Source: Eukaryota sp. TZLM1-RC (lineage: Eukaryota > Metamonada: BaSk clade). Taken from it: 64,000 nt of DNA. Both the position numbers and the translations under genes were made by a program. Position 1 is the stretch's first letter. Every line of letters starts with the position of its first letter. Location of the stretch: assembly GCA_040285825.1 (NCBI GenBank), contig JAUPSS010000005.1:744001-808000 (forward strand), given 5' to 3'. Shown here one piece after another: positions 52,550-63,734 of this stretch. Below the pieces are notes generated by a model. It had not been told where the DNA came from, ran no database searches, and worked only from the letters and a program-made list of their open reading frames with translations.

Positions 52550-52910
52550 TGGGAGATGGGGGCTTGAGGAAGACAGGTTTTGATGAATAAGCAAAGATTT
52601 CAAGCAAGTCACTGGTTGTGTTTTCACAGTTTATCACCAAGAAATCAATGATTGAGAAGTCATTACTCACGATTTAATATGCATCTGATGTTTACAATAT
52701 TTTGCATTTCCATAAATGAATGTTTATCACCTCATTGTGAAATCATTTAAGTCATTCAAATGTGATTTTATAGTGTTCAACTATTTAATTAAGATTGAAG
52801 TACACTGCCGAATAGAGCCCCACAATAAAGAGCACATTATCAGTTTAGAGGGGCTCATTCAAAAAGGACAAAACACTTAAAACAATAATTAACAATAAGA
52901 AAGAATGTGG

Positions 52911-55050
52911 AGTCATAGATAATGTTGGTGAATCTCTTTCTCGTTTGCTAGCATCAATTGTCTTCGATCGTGTCAAAGACAAAGCTTCTACATTTTTGAA
53001 TCCTCATCAATTTGGAATCATAACAATTGATGGTGCTTCTGTTGCTGCTATTGCCTCTGATACCTTTTTTAATGCAGAGGAAAATAATATTATTTTTAAT
53101 CTCGACTATAAAAATGCTTTTAATTCTGTAAAGCGAGAAGCAATTTTTGAAGTTATTAAATCTGACTTTCCTGAGCTATCGAGTTTTTTCTACCATTTTT
53201 ATGTTCAAAGAATCAGATTTAATTTTTAATTCATTTGCTCTTAAATCATCTTCTGGAGTGAAGCAGGGAGATCCTTTAGGCCCATTATTGTTTTGTTTAG
53301 CTATTCACAAAACTTTAAATATCATTATGCAAAAATACCCTTCCATAAAAATAGTTGCTTATATGGATGATATATCCTTGATTGGTTCATTTGATTTACT
53401 AGAATTGGTTGCTCAAGAAATTGCCGATTCATATGAAAATATTGGGCTTCATCTTAATGCCAGCAAATGCCTTCTGATTGGCTCTTCTGCTCAAGACCTC
53501 GTGATAAACGATTCTATTGTCCCTTTTACTAATTATAGTAGTGATGCTTTTAAGTTCCTTGGTTGTTGGTTAGGAAATGTGCCTCAAATTCAGAATGAAT
53601 TGCAAGTTATTTTGGAAAAAATGAAAATTGAACTTGATTCAATTTCTTCTTTAGATATAGAAAAGCATATTAAATTTTTCATGCTTAAAATTTGCTACAC
53701 TGGGAGAATAACCCACATTTTGAGATCTTGTGCTCCTTCCATAGCATTAGATTTTTGTCGTTCTTTTAATTCATTGAGAACAGAATTTTTTGCTGATTTA
53801 TTGGATGTAGAACCAGGAATGTTGAAAAGCCATTTATTTTTATCAGCAAATTTGGGGGGTATTGGATTTACTAAATCTTCAATTTTGTGTCAATCTGCAT
53901 TCTTGGGTGGTGGCAAAAATTTTATTTATGAATTTTCTCGTAGATTTCCTGATGATTCTCATCTGTTAGTCCCCAATTGTAGTCCCTATTTGTATGAGTT
54001 ATCTTGTGAACTTGAAAAATTACCGCCACAAATTTGGACCAAATGTTTTCCTCAATCAATTCAAGAAATTCCAAACCGATCTCTATTTAATTTACAGTTT
54101 TGCTGTAAAAAGCTTCAACAAAAATTGTCAAAGATTTTTGAAAGCTTGGATTTTGATGTTAGACTTGGCTTGGCCAAGAAAAAGAATCCCGCTTTTGCAA
54201 ATCTTTTACAAGATATGTGTGACAGTACTTCTTCTGCCTTAGTAACAACAATTCCACAAGTTTATGGTACTCTCTTATCCGATTCTGCTTGGACTCTTAA
54301 TATGAGATTTCGTTCCTCTATCTGGCCTGATAATTTACCTCATAATTTAATTTGTAAATGTTCTCGAGAAATTACAACTACTCATTTGTTAAATTGTAAA
54401 CATTTTATTACTTTTAGAAGCAAAATTCATGATGCTGTAAGAGACCAGTTATATTGTATGTGTAAATCACATAGAATTGAATCCTTCTTGGAACCTCTGT
54501 TGTCAAATCTGTTTGATGCTGAAAATGATTTTCATAAGAATAATAGAGGTGATGTCATATTACCTGGATTAGATGGAAGCTTCATTTTATTGGATGTAAT
54601 GTCTGTTGATCCATGTAATGCCTCAAATGAAAGGCTTGTTAATTCTGAAATTCATAATCCCCTTTCAAATGCTGACAATTTTAAATTCAAAAAATACAAT
54701 GAACCTTTGTCCAAATTGGCCAGTCTACAGCATGCAAAATACAATTTGTATCCATTTGTATTTTCCCTTTTTGGTTCACTTGCACCAACTGCTTTACGTT
54801 TTTTGGATGATTTTGAAATGATTGTAAAGAGAAGAACTGGCAGAAATTTCAACAGATTGTTTTGGCAAAATAGAATTGTGTTTTCTATTTTTAAGGGGAT
54901 GTTGAAGATGGTTTCTGATGCTTTGCTTTCTCTTGGATCTCACTATGAGAGAGTTGCATCTAGTGTTTTTGTTTTGGGAGAGATGGATTTTTTAGATGTT
55001 GATTTATAGGTTTTGAATAAAATTAAATTTAAAAAAAAGTCATAGATAAT
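52911..55050 (+). mobile_element. Family B RLE non-LTR retrotransposon B1 (5'-truncated)
   Basis: Target duplication AGTCATAGATAAT at 52911-52923 and 55038-55050. The insert starts at VGESLSRLLASIVFDRV, has a frameshift near 53200, then 620 open codons (53147-55009): SSGVKQGDPLGPLLFCL, YMDDISLIG, LNASKCLLIG, zinc knuckle ICKCSREITTTHLLNC, endonuclease RGDVILPGLDGSF...LDVMSVDPCN...FKFKKYNE, and FWQNRIVFSIFK near the end. A-rich 3' tail (aaatttaaaaaaaa). Best family B copy in the window; the N-terminal domain is missing. Confidence 0.92.
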
Positions 55051-55412
55051 ACAGCTTCTATTATTGTAAAGCTCAGATTCTTTGTCAGCATGTCGAATTT
55101 TAAACAAGTTATTTTACATAAATGCTACAAAATGAATATAAAATGAGGCTTTATTCGGTAGGGGCTCTCTTTGTTACTTTACTTCATATACTTATTAATT
55201 TAATTGAAATCAGCACAGCTGTTAAAAAAAGGTAGTCCTGGGACGAAAATCAACAGACGTTCATTGCTAATTATTATTTCTTATTGAATTATGCAAAATT
55301 CATTCAATTAAAATCAGAACCAAGGTCAAGTAACAACCAGAAATTTAGCGAACCAAAATTTTTTTATTTTCTCGTCATTGCTTCTCTTTTTTGATATAAG
55401 GATCGGAGGTAA
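55051..55412. other. Intergenic region
   Basis: About 360 bases, AT-rich, no gene recognised. Confidence 0.35.
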
Positions 55413-56160
55413 TCACTCAGTTATAGCGAAATGAATTTGTGTCTGCAACAAAAAGACATCAAAACTCTTATAATTATAATTATAAATTGTACATGGACAA
55501 TTGAAATTAATTAAAAAGATACAGCAAGTGGTACAAGCGTAATTATGTAAGGAAAAAGCAAATGGACAAAGGACATTATGAATGTAAGATTCAGCATTCA
55601 AGGAAACCAACTTTGCTTTATTTTTTTCAATTTTAGAATTTTGGGCAACATATAGCAGATTCCTGTGTTTTCACTGAGCTAATGGTATGAAAGAATTATA
55701 ACACACATCAGTTAATCTCACATCAGTAATGATAGTGGTTCCATCAAGTTTTTCAAGCATTAAATGAACTCTGTTACGACCAAAAGAATTCAAAGTGTCC
55801 TCATCTACCAAACAAGAAAGTAATGCATCCAATTAGGTGACAATTTTGTGAAACTTAGACATACAATAGAGCTGATCTCTAACTGCATCATGGACTTTTG
55901 ATCTAAAAGTAATAAAATGTTTACAATTAAACAAATGATTTGGAAAAATTGTTGATCCAAACCAAATTATGAGGAACTTTATTGGGCCAACTGAAACATC
56001 GGAAGTCGCATTGTACCAACAAATGTGGTATCATCTAGAAGAAGACCATAAATATAAGGAAGTTGAGAAATTACACAAGATGAAGAACTATTTTGAACAT
56101 CTAACAAATAAATTGCGAAAGCGGGATTATCATTTTTAACGAATTAAGAACAAACTTTTT
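55413..56160 (-). pseudogene. RLE retrotransposon remnant, C-terminal part
   Basis: Minus strand, decayed. LVDEDTLNSFGRNRVHLMLEKLDG, TDVRLTDVCYNSFIPLAQ and SLNAESYIHNVLCPFAFSLH; upstream RSKVHDAVRDQLYCM-like text. Clearly the same family as 5440-6110. Confidence 0.65.
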
Positions 56161-56169
56161 GGCTAACTT

Positions 56170-57000
56170 GTGTTGCCGTTAGGCTTTATGCTAGCTGTAT
56201 GTTAGTAGGTGTTGGTGTAAGGCGGGTTAAGATAAAGATAATTTTATTTGATGTCATTCTATATATATACTTAGGTACTCACTAGTGAGATACCTACGCT
56301 ACCTTCCCCCATTTTCTTATTAAATTATTTACAGTTGTTCTTCTGATATTTTTGCGAATAACGCTTTTGCTGAGGCACGGGAAGAGCACGAGGTGCATTG
56401 TTTGATTCAATAGATTTACGTTTTCTTTCAATTGGTTTCTTATTAAATCGTTGATACGCTTCTGAGTATCTGATAGAATAGAGCAGTTCCTCGGTAGTAT
56501 CTCCACCAAACCATCAGAAGGGTCCTTGAGCAGTATTACACTCGTCAAGGGTTTCTTCTTTGACATGTTTACCTGAATCGGTGGCTGCGATGACCCTCAG
56601 TAATCAACATCGTTAGAATCGTCGGCGTTCTAAATTTTACAGTCCCTCTTAGAAATATTTGTTTGTTCACCAGTGGTCAAGTTCTTAATGAATAAGGTGG
56701 AGTTGGAAGGGGTTTCTAAAACCGATATGTGCCTAACCAAGATCCGTGCAATTTATTAGGTTGTTTAGTCTTTCAAAGAATATAATAACCAATATTAAAT
56801 GTGTTTTCATCAGAGTTTTCCGTATGACTGGATATGTTTAATAATTGGTGATGCTCTCCATTTTCCCATTTCTTTTGAAGACGGTCATTCTTAAATTTGA
56901 AATCTTGTAAGTGTGGTACATTGGTTTCAAAATCGAAAATGCCTCCTAGGATGTGAGCAGGATCTGATCTTGGGTCAATATATGACCCCAACAATGTAAA
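56170..57000 (-). pseudogene. LTR-retrotransposon integrase C-terminal fragment
   Basis: Minus-strand frames 56773-56994 and 56294-56566 plus text between. RLQKKWENGEHHQLLN...NTFNIGYYIL followed by KQPNKLHGSWLGTYRF resembles the integrase C-terminus of LTR elements (basic linker, then 'G.yrv' barrel). It then reads SNSTLFIKNLTTGEQTN. Different from the complete element at 46-50 kb. No LTR was identified with confidence. Confidence 0.45.
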
Positions 57001-57059
57001 TCAATGGACATGTAACATGGAATCATGGACTTGTAAATTAAAAAAAATTAAAATTAAAG

Positions 57060-57615
57060 AGAACAGTGGTGGTTTGAAAGGTCACCTTGCTTAACTCCAA
57101 AAGATGAGAAAATAGTGTAAGATTTATAACCATAAAATGAAGATGATAATACTTTTGGAAAACACCGTGCTGATTAAATTACTCCTGGATTTGATGGTGT
57201 GATCAAAGTTGTTGATGTTGTCACTGTTGATGTTTGTAAAAAGTTAGCAAATGATTTTGCTAAAAAAATGAAACTTCACTTTGTATTGCTGAAAAAAGCA
57301 AAATCAAAAAGTACAATGAACCTTTATCTCAGCTAGGGCGTTTTGAGATGTAAAGTCTCAGCTGGTTCCATTTGGTAACATTGGAATGGAATATCTGGTA
57401 TTAAAATTCTCGCAAGTTTGAGAAGTTTAATACAGAAAAAAGTAGGAAAAGACTTGAACTGTAATTTCTGGCACAATAGAATTGTTTTCAGTATACTCAA
57501 AGCTATTTTCGAAATGATCACCAAAGCAGTGTTACAATTAGAAATAGAGTATGAGAATCGCGCGCTTAAGAGATTTGATGATGTTGGTGCGTGTATTGAG
57601 GATATTGAGTTCTAG
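57060..57615 (+). pseudogene. Family B-like retrotransposon 3' fragment
   Basis: Pieces: ITPGFDGVIKVVDVVTVDVCKK (endonuclease), KIKKYNEPLSQLGRFEM, VPFGNIGME, then an open frame to 57615: LIQKKVGKDLNCNFWHNRIVFSIL...FDDVGACIEDIEF, nearly the C-terminus of B2. Frameshifted and internally deleted. Confidence 0.65.
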
Positions 57616-57698
57616 TTTTATTAATGATTTGTTGGCGTTAAAAATACAAATATTTGCGTTTAAAATAGGTTCTAAAAAAGATTCGATCTTATAAGACT

Positions 57699-57905
57699 TT
57701 AACCTACAATAGAGCTAATCACAGCTGCATCATGCACTTTTGATCTAAAAGTAATAAATCGAATACAATTAAATAAATGGGTTGGAGTGACAGACTTTCC
57801 ACATTTACAAATTAAACTATGTGGAAGTTTATAAGGCCAAATAAAAGATCGAAGACGCATAGATAATGAAAAGCAAGGGTCATCTAGAAACAAACCAAAA
57901 ATTCT
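57699..57905 (-). pseudogene. RLE retrotransposon zinc-knuckle fragment
   Basis: Minus strand: IFGLFLDDPCFSLSMRLRSFIW then KLPHSLICKCGKSVTPTHLFNCIRFITFRSKVHDAA, the CxC...H..NC knuckle of family B-like elements. Only about 200 bp. Confidence 0.65.
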
Positions 57906-58206
57906 TGGCACTTGACTGGTACTGCACCTCTGATAGACCTTTGTCTGATCAAGAGCTCCTGCTGGTAGGAGATGCCAAGGTCTCTTTTAGTACCTGTGAA
58001 GTAATCTCCCTAATGATAGCTTCGCTGTGTACAACAGTTTCGGCATCATTATAATAGGGTTTTGAAATTTCCGAGTCCCACCGTTGTAGAGAGAAGTGTC
58101 TAGTTTGTGTTTTTGTTTTAGCTTTGAGAAAGGAGTGTTAAATCTAATTCTTGGTATTTAAAGGCCGAAAAAGTAAATAACAATACCAATATTTCCTCTT
58201 TTCCCA

Positions 58207-61200
58207 ATGTTGCTAGACTTCAACATTCCTAATCTGGCTTATGCACCCTCGGTGAAGCATCTTCTTGCCTCGTCAAAGTCAGAGGACCATTCCACCATTC
58301 TTGCTGACATTTGTCGATACCTTCTTAGTCGATTCAAGGAGAATCTCCTCACTCCAAAAGAGGAACAGACCTATACTACGGACCTTCACCACTGGCTTGA
58401 ACAATTATCAACCTCCTCCAAACCTCACATTGTCGCCCCCTTGTTGAACCTCTACCACGACGTCCATGGTCCCTCTCTCCACCTATCTTCCATTACTTCA
58501 TCCTTTCTCAAATCACATCCATCTTTCCTCTCCGCCAGAACCCTCCTTCTCGAGTGCCTTCTTACACAAAACTTGCAGGATTTTTACTCTCTATTTGAAC
58601 AATCACAGACTTTTCTGCGGTGTACTAATTCTACATTGTATTATAGAAGGTTGTTGAATGGTTTGAAGACCCAGTTAAATCATTCCCATGAAGTGACACG
58701 TCATCATTTTGACCTTGTTATGACCTTTTTGTTGACCAGCGTTGACTTTTGTTTGTGTTGTTTTTGGTCTAGCTTCACCAGTGAGATACAGGACCCTGAA
58801 TTCAATTACAACACAGCAGTCCTGTTCTTTCACGAGATTGTCACGTCATCAAGTCAATATATTGACCGTTTTGGACACATTTTGAGCGGGTCAAGTAGAA
58901 AAATCTTGACCTTTTATCTGCACTCGTTTCTGATCTATTTGGATTTTTTCACAATGATTTCTGTTTTTCAAAACTTTGAACGGGATAGAAACGCCAAATT
59001 TTCAGTTTTGCCCTCTTTGATCTCTTCTATTTGTCACAAACTTGTCACCTTTCCAAAAATTTTACAAAATTGGCAACATTCGTCTTCTAAATTTACCTTT
59101 TTACCACCTTATTTATTGAATTGCAGAGTGTTTTCAATTTTATTGTATTTCTTTACTGTTAATTCAAAGTATTTATCAACTCTTGACTGGGACAACTCTC
59201 GACTAATAACCGATCTTCATGATTATGAGTTTTTAACTGGGATACTAAATTTAGAAACCGAACAAATAGATGACCTTCCGTTTGTGGATTACACTCCAAT
59301 CACTATAGACTTGATTATCCAATCAATCACTGATTCGAGTCTTGTATTTTCTGACCTGATGACGTTATCCCAGTCAAGTCTCACTAGTGTAGTCTTTCAA
59401 AACTATTTATACCTATCAAATTCTTTTATTTTGAAACCAAAATCATTTAGAAAAGTCACCAGCATTGTTAATAAATGTTTTGGAAGTTTTCCATCTCAAT
59501 TAACTGTACGATTGGTGTTTCAAACCATTAGAAATTTGCTCAAAAATTGTGGAATAGATAGTTATAGTAGAGCAGTTGTTGGAACTTTATTTGCTATCCA
59601 ATATTCTAAAATATTTGGTCTTTTTCCCTCAAAATTTGAAAAGTTGGCATTATGGTTCGTTTCTTCCACTGACAAGCTCAAAATTTCTCTCTTGAGCTCT
59701 TTTGAACCTCAAAGACTTTTCCTTTTAGGCTCTTATCTTTACAGCATTGACATTTTCTCTTATGGCAGACTGTGTTTGGAAGCTATTATTAATTTGATTA
59801 GTTTTAGACCAAATACAAATAAATTTGGTTTGGCCAGGAATTCTTTTGAATATTTGTTAGATTCAAATTATTTCTATAGTGCCAATAGTTTCATTAATGG
59901 TTCTTTTGTTTCATCTCAATTTAATTCACCATCAAGTTCAAGTATCAGTCCCAACTTTACCCCCAACCAATTCAGAGATTCTTTTACTGGTAATTTCAAA
60001 AGTAATAGAAGTAGTGTTTTGGAATTAATTAGGAAATACAGGTTTTCTAAAATATTCAATCCTATTACTCAACATTCAGCACCAGTTTGTTTGGCCTTTT
60101 GCTATTGTTTGGACTCTTTTAGGTCTGATTTTGACTTGAAAAATATGGGTTTAATTAATAATTACTTAACAACTCTACTAGAATTATTAGCAAATGATGG
60201 TTTTGGTTTCTTAAATGAACGAGAATGGGAAATATTAAATCAATTGATTGAAAGTAACTCAAAATCTGTTGTTTATTCTTCAACATCACCCTTTTTCTCC
60301 CATCAGAATAGTCCAAAAGCTAACCCTAACCCTAACACTAACAGAATTCCTTTCGAAAAAAAGTCAGCCGTTAGTGAGTCGCCACTTTATGGTTATTTAC
60401 ACAGTGATCGAGGATCTGAAGCTATCTCGAGTCCTCTTGTTTTGAAAGATTTAGAATCAGAGGAAAGTGACGGTTCTGACTCTGAAAATTTCAACCCAGA
60501 TGGAACTCCGAAAATTGGTATACCTGACCAAAAATTTAAGAAAATTATTCCTCAATGTAACGAAATAATTTTTGGCTATTCCGATGTTGAAGGTGATTCT
60601 GTTAATACACCAGATCAAGATCAGCCTGATTTTCAATCAATTCTTTCTGCACTTAATAATCATGTCAATGATTCTTTTAAAGATGAAGAAATAGAGCAAA
60701 GTTCTGATATTGTTGTTGATTTCAATGGTGAAAATTTAGTCAACTCAGGTCAAGAAAGTCTTGAAGATTCTGAACAAGATGAAAAATCTGATGTAGAGTT
60801 CTTTGATGATGAAAAGAATTTTGATGCCTCAACTGTGTTAGCAGTCCAATCACAAGAAGAGATCAATCAATCAGATAGTGAAAATTTGAATGGAATTTTG
60901 AACACTGGTGTTCCTGAAGCAGTGCCTTCAATAGAAATTGTTGTAGATGAAAGTGATCAATTCGAAGAAAATCATGGAGCAAACGATACATTAAATGATT
61001 TGATACACGAAGAAGAGATCACTTCCCAAAAATCTGGTGATAAATTTTCAAAAGAACACCTTGGTTCAATGACTGAACAATTGAACATGGAAATTTCTGA
61101 TTTGGAAGCTAACATTACTATTCAAAGCCAAGGAGTTGATATTAGTTCAATTTGTACTGGACAAAGCGAAACAGTAGAAAAAGATCATTATAGTGAAGTT

Positions 61201-63627
61201 ACTGAACAAGATTTACCAGAAGAGATCAATCAATCAAATAGGCAAAATTTTGATGATATTTCAGTTGTTCATCCTGACAAACAAGAAAGTATTGGGGATG
61301 AAGAGATCAATCAATCAAATAGGGAAAATTTTGATGATGTTTCAGTTGTTCATCCTGACAAACAAGAAAGTATTGTGGATGAAGAGATCAATCAATCAAA
61401 TAGGGAAAATTTTGATGATGTTTCAGTTGTTCATCCTGACAAACAAGAAAGTATTGTGGATGAAGAGATCAATCAATCAAATAGGGAAAATTTTGATGGC
61501 GAGAATGAGGAATCAAATGTTGAAAGTTCAGTTTCAATTGAAATTGTTGGTTTAGCAAGAAGTTCTGGTGATGAGCAACCCACAGATATAGTCAACTCAG
61601 GTCAAGAAAGTCTTGAAGATTCTGAACAAGATGAAAAATCTGATGTAGAGTTCTTTGATGATGAAAAGAATTTTGATGCCTCAACTGTGTTAGCAGTCCA
61701 ATCACAAGAAGAGATCAATCAATCAGATAGTGAAAATTTGAATGGAATTTTGAACACTGGTGTTCCTGAAGCAGTGCCTTCAATAGAAATTGTTGTAGAT
61801 GAAAGTGATCAATTCGAAGAAAATCATGGAGCAAACGATACATTAAATGATTTGATACACGAAGAAGAGATCACTTCCCAAAAATCTGGTGATAAATTTT
61901 CAAAAGAACACCTTGGTTCAATGGCTGAACAATTGAACATGGAAATTTCTGATTTCGAAGCTAACATTACTATTCAAAGTCAAGGAGTTGATATTAGTTC
62001 AATTTGTACTGGACAAAGCGAAACAGTAGAAGAAGATCATTATAGTGAAGTTACTGAACAAGATTTACCAGAAGAGATCAATCAATCAAATAGGCAAAAT
62101 TTTGATGATATTTCAGTTGTTCATCCTGACAAAGAAGAAAGTATTGGGGATGAAGAGATCAATCAATCAAATAGGGAAAATTTTGATGATGTTTCAGTTG
62201 TTCATCCTGACAAACAAGAAAGTATTGTGGATGAAGAGATCAATCAATCATATAGGGAAAATTTTGATGGCGAGAATGAGGAATCAAATGTTGAAAGTTC
62301 AGTTTCAATTGAAATTGTTGGTTTAGCAAGAAGTTCTGGTGATGAGCAACCCACAGATATAGTCAACTCAGGTCAAGAAAGTCTTGAAGATTCTGAACAA
62401 GATGAAAAATCTGATGTAGAGTTCTTTGATGATGAAAAGAATTTTGATGCCTCAACTGTGTTAGCAGTCCAATCACAAGAAGAGATCAATCAATCAGATA
62501 GTGAAAATTTCAATGGAATTTTGAACACTGGTGTTCCTGAAGCAGTGCCTTCAATAGAAATTGTTGTAGATGAAAGTGATCAATTCGAAGAAAATCATGG
62601 AGCAAACGATACATTAAATGATTTGATACACGAAGAAGAGATCACTTCCCAAAAATCTGGTGATAAATTTTCAAAAGAACACCTTGGTTCAATGGCTGAA
62701 CAATTGAACATGGAAATTTCTGATTTGGAAGCTAACATTACTATTCAAAGTCAAGGAGTTGATACTAGTTCAATTTGTACTGGACAAAGCGAAACAGTAG
62801 AAAAAGATCATTATAGTGAAGTTACTGAACAAGATTTACCAGAAGAGATCAATCAATCAAATAGGGAAAATTTTGATGATGTTTCAGTTGTTCATCCTGA
62901 CAAACAAGAAAGTATTGTGGATGAAGAGATCAATCAATCAAATAGGGAAAATTTTGATGATGTTTCAGTTGTTCATCCTGACAAACAAGAAAGTATTGTG
63001 GATGAAGAGATCAATCAATCATATAGGGAAAATTTTGATGATGTTTCAGTTGTTCATCCTGACAAACAAGAAAGTATTGTGGATGAAGAGATCAATCAAT
63101 CATATAGGGAAAATTTTGATGATGTTTCAGTTGTTCATCCTGACAAACAAGAAAGTATTGTGGATGAAGAGATCAATCAATCATATAGGGAAAATTTTGA
63201 TGATGTTTCAGTTGTTCATCCTGACAAACAAGAAAGTATTGTGGATGAAGAGATCAATCAATCAAATAGGGAAAATTTTGATGATGTTTCAGTTGTTCAT
63301 CCTGACAAACAAGAAAGTATTGTGGATGAAGAGATCAATCAATCAAATAGGGAAAATTTTGATGATGTTTCAGTTGTTCATCCTGACAAACAAGAAAGTA
63401 TTGTGGATGAAGAGATCAATCAATCAAATAGGGAAAATTTTGATGGCGAGAATGAGGAATCAAGTAATGAATGCTCTGATCAATCTCACACAAAACAATC
63501 CTTGTTTATCAATGGTTCTTGTAGAAGCAAAGGAAACGGTTGTTCACAAAGTAAACATAAACCATCAAAAAGGTCTCAGCCTAAGAATAAAAAAGTCAAG
63601 TTTGGTGGAAAGAGGAAGAAGAAATAG
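58207..63627 (+). CDS. Large protein with nested tandem repeats, function unknown
   Basis: 1806 residues, uninterrupted. Residues 1-700 are a helical, Phe/Leu/Ser-rich, non-repetitive region (HEAT-like in feel, no family recognised). About 700-845 is a Ser/Asn/Pro linker including an Asn-Pro run. About 845-1760 is acidic and repetitive: three long repeats starting VNSGQESLEDSEQDEKSD (DNA 60739, 61591, 62362), each ending in a block of 27-residue units EEINQSNRENFDDVSVVHPDK-QESIVD. The C-terminal 45 residues are basic (KHKPSKRSQPKNKKVKFGGKRKKK), like a nuclear localisation signal. Start: ATG at 58207, preceded by a pyrimidine-rich leader. Function cannot be inferred. Confidence 0.85.
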   Translation: MLLDFNIPNLAYAPSVKHLLASSKSEDHSTILADICRYLLSRFKENLLTPKEEQTYTTDLHHWLEQLSTSSKPHIVAPLLNLYHDVHGPSLHLSSITSSFLKSHPSFLSARTLLLECLLTQNLQDFYSLFEQSQTFLRCTNSTLYYRRLLNGLKTQLNHSHEVTRHHFDLVMTFLLTSVDFCLCCFWSSFTSEIQDPEFNYNTAVLFFHEIVTSSSQYIDRFGHILSGSSRKILTFYLHSFLIYLDFFTMISVFQNFERDRNAKFSVLPSLISSICHKLVTFPKILQNWQHSSSKFTFLPPYLLNCRVFSILLYFFTVNSKYLSTLDWDNSRLITDLHDYEFLTGILNLETEQIDDLPFVDYTPITIDLIIQSITDSSLVFSDLMTLSQSSLTSVVFQNYLYLSNSFILKPKSFRKVTSIVNKCFGSFPSQLTVRLVFQTIRNLLKNCGIDSYSRAVVGTLFAIQYSKIFGLFPSKFEKLALWFVSSTDKLKISLLSSFEPQRLFLLGSYLYSIDIFSYGRLCLEAIINLISFRPNTNKFGLARNSFEYLLDSNYFYSANSFINGSFVSSQFNSPSSSSISPNFTPNQFRDSFTGNFKSNRSSVLELIRKYRFSKIFNPITQHSAPVCLAFCYCLDSFRSDFDLKNMGLINNYLTTLLELLANDGFGFLNEREWEILNQLIESNSKSVVYSSTSPFFSHQNSPKANPNPNTNRIPFEKKSAVSESPLYGYLHSDRGSEAISSPLVLKDLESEESDGSDSENFNPDGTPKIGIPDQKFKKIIPQCNEIIFGYSDVEGDSVNTPDQDQPDFQSILSALNNHVNDSFKDEEIEQSSDIVVDFNGENLVNSGQESLEDSEQDEKSDVEFFDDEKNFDASTVLAVQSQEEINQSDSENLNGILNTGVPEAVPSIEIVVDESDQFEENHGANDTLNDLIHEEEITSQKSGDKFSKEHLGSMTEQLNMEISDLEANITIQSQGVDISSICTGQSETVEKDHYSEVTEQDLPEEINQSNRQNFDDISVVHPDKQESIGDEEINQSNRENFDDVSVVHPDKQESIVDEEINQSNRENFDDVSVVHPDKQESIVDEEINQSNRENFDGENEESNVESSVSIEIVGLARSSGDEQPTDIVNSGQESLEDSEQDEKSDVEFFDDEKNFDASTVLAVQSQEEINQSDSENLNGILNTGVPEAVPSIEIVVDESDQFEENHGANDTLNDLIHEEEITSQKSGDKFSKEHLGSMAEQLNMEISDFEANITIQSQGVDISSICTGQSETVEEDHYSEVTEQDLPEEINQSNRQNFDDISVVHPDKEESIGDEEINQSNRENFDDVSVVHPDKQESIVDEEINQSYRENFDGENEESNVESSVSIEIVGLARSSGDEQPTDIVNSGQESLEDSEQDEKSDVEFFDDEKNFDASTVLAVQSQEEINQSDSENFNGILNTGVPEAVPSIEIVVDESDQFEENHGANDTLNDLIHEEEITSQKSGDKFSKEHLGSMAEQLNMEISDLEANITIQSQGVDTSSICTGQSETVEKDHYSEVTEQDLPEEINQSNRENFDDVSVVHPDKQESIVDEEINQSNRENFDDVSVVHPDKQESIVDEEINQSYRENFDDVSVVHPDKQESIVDEEINQSYRENFDDVSVVHPDKQESIVDEEINQSYRENFDDVSVVHPDKQESIVDEEINQSNRENFDDVSVVHPDKQESIVDEEINQSNRENFDDVSVVHPDKQESIVDEEINQSNRENFDGENEESSNECSDQSHTKQSLFINGSCRSKGNGCSQSKHKPSKRSQPKNKKVKFGGKRKKK
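60321..60342. repeat. Telomere-like CCCTAA repeats inside a coding sequence
   Basis: taaccctaaccctaacacta, two to three CCCTAA units, read on the plus strand as Asn-Pro repeats in the large repeat protein. Confidence 0.8.
60739..63460 (+). repeat. Higher-order coding repeat (852/771 bp) with nested 81-bp units
   Basis: The phrase gtcaactcaggtcaagaaag starts at 60739, 61591 and 62362, giving periods of 852 and 771 bp. The difference is exactly 81 bp, one unit of the nested minisatellite. The 81-bp units number about four, three and eight in the three blocks. Copies differ by only a few substitutions, so the array is recent or kept uniform. Confidence 0.92.
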
Positions 63628-63734
63628 GATCAACAGTGTGTATTGATATTTATCTACTTTTGGGTATTTAAATTTTCGTCATTAAGTGGTCATTTTAATT
63701 TATAAAGTCTATTTTTTGTTTTGTGTTGTATAGT

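Noticed and set aside
60739-63460. The 81-bp array as a CRISPR-like repeat
   Set aside because: Units are contiguous in-frame coding repeats without unique spacers.
61193-63646. Long second reading frames over the repeat region (KRSINQIGKILMMFQLFILTNKK... type)
   Set aside because: They are the +2 frame of the same 81-bp repeats; the units lack stops in that frame, so openness is inherited from the repeat, not evidence of a gene.
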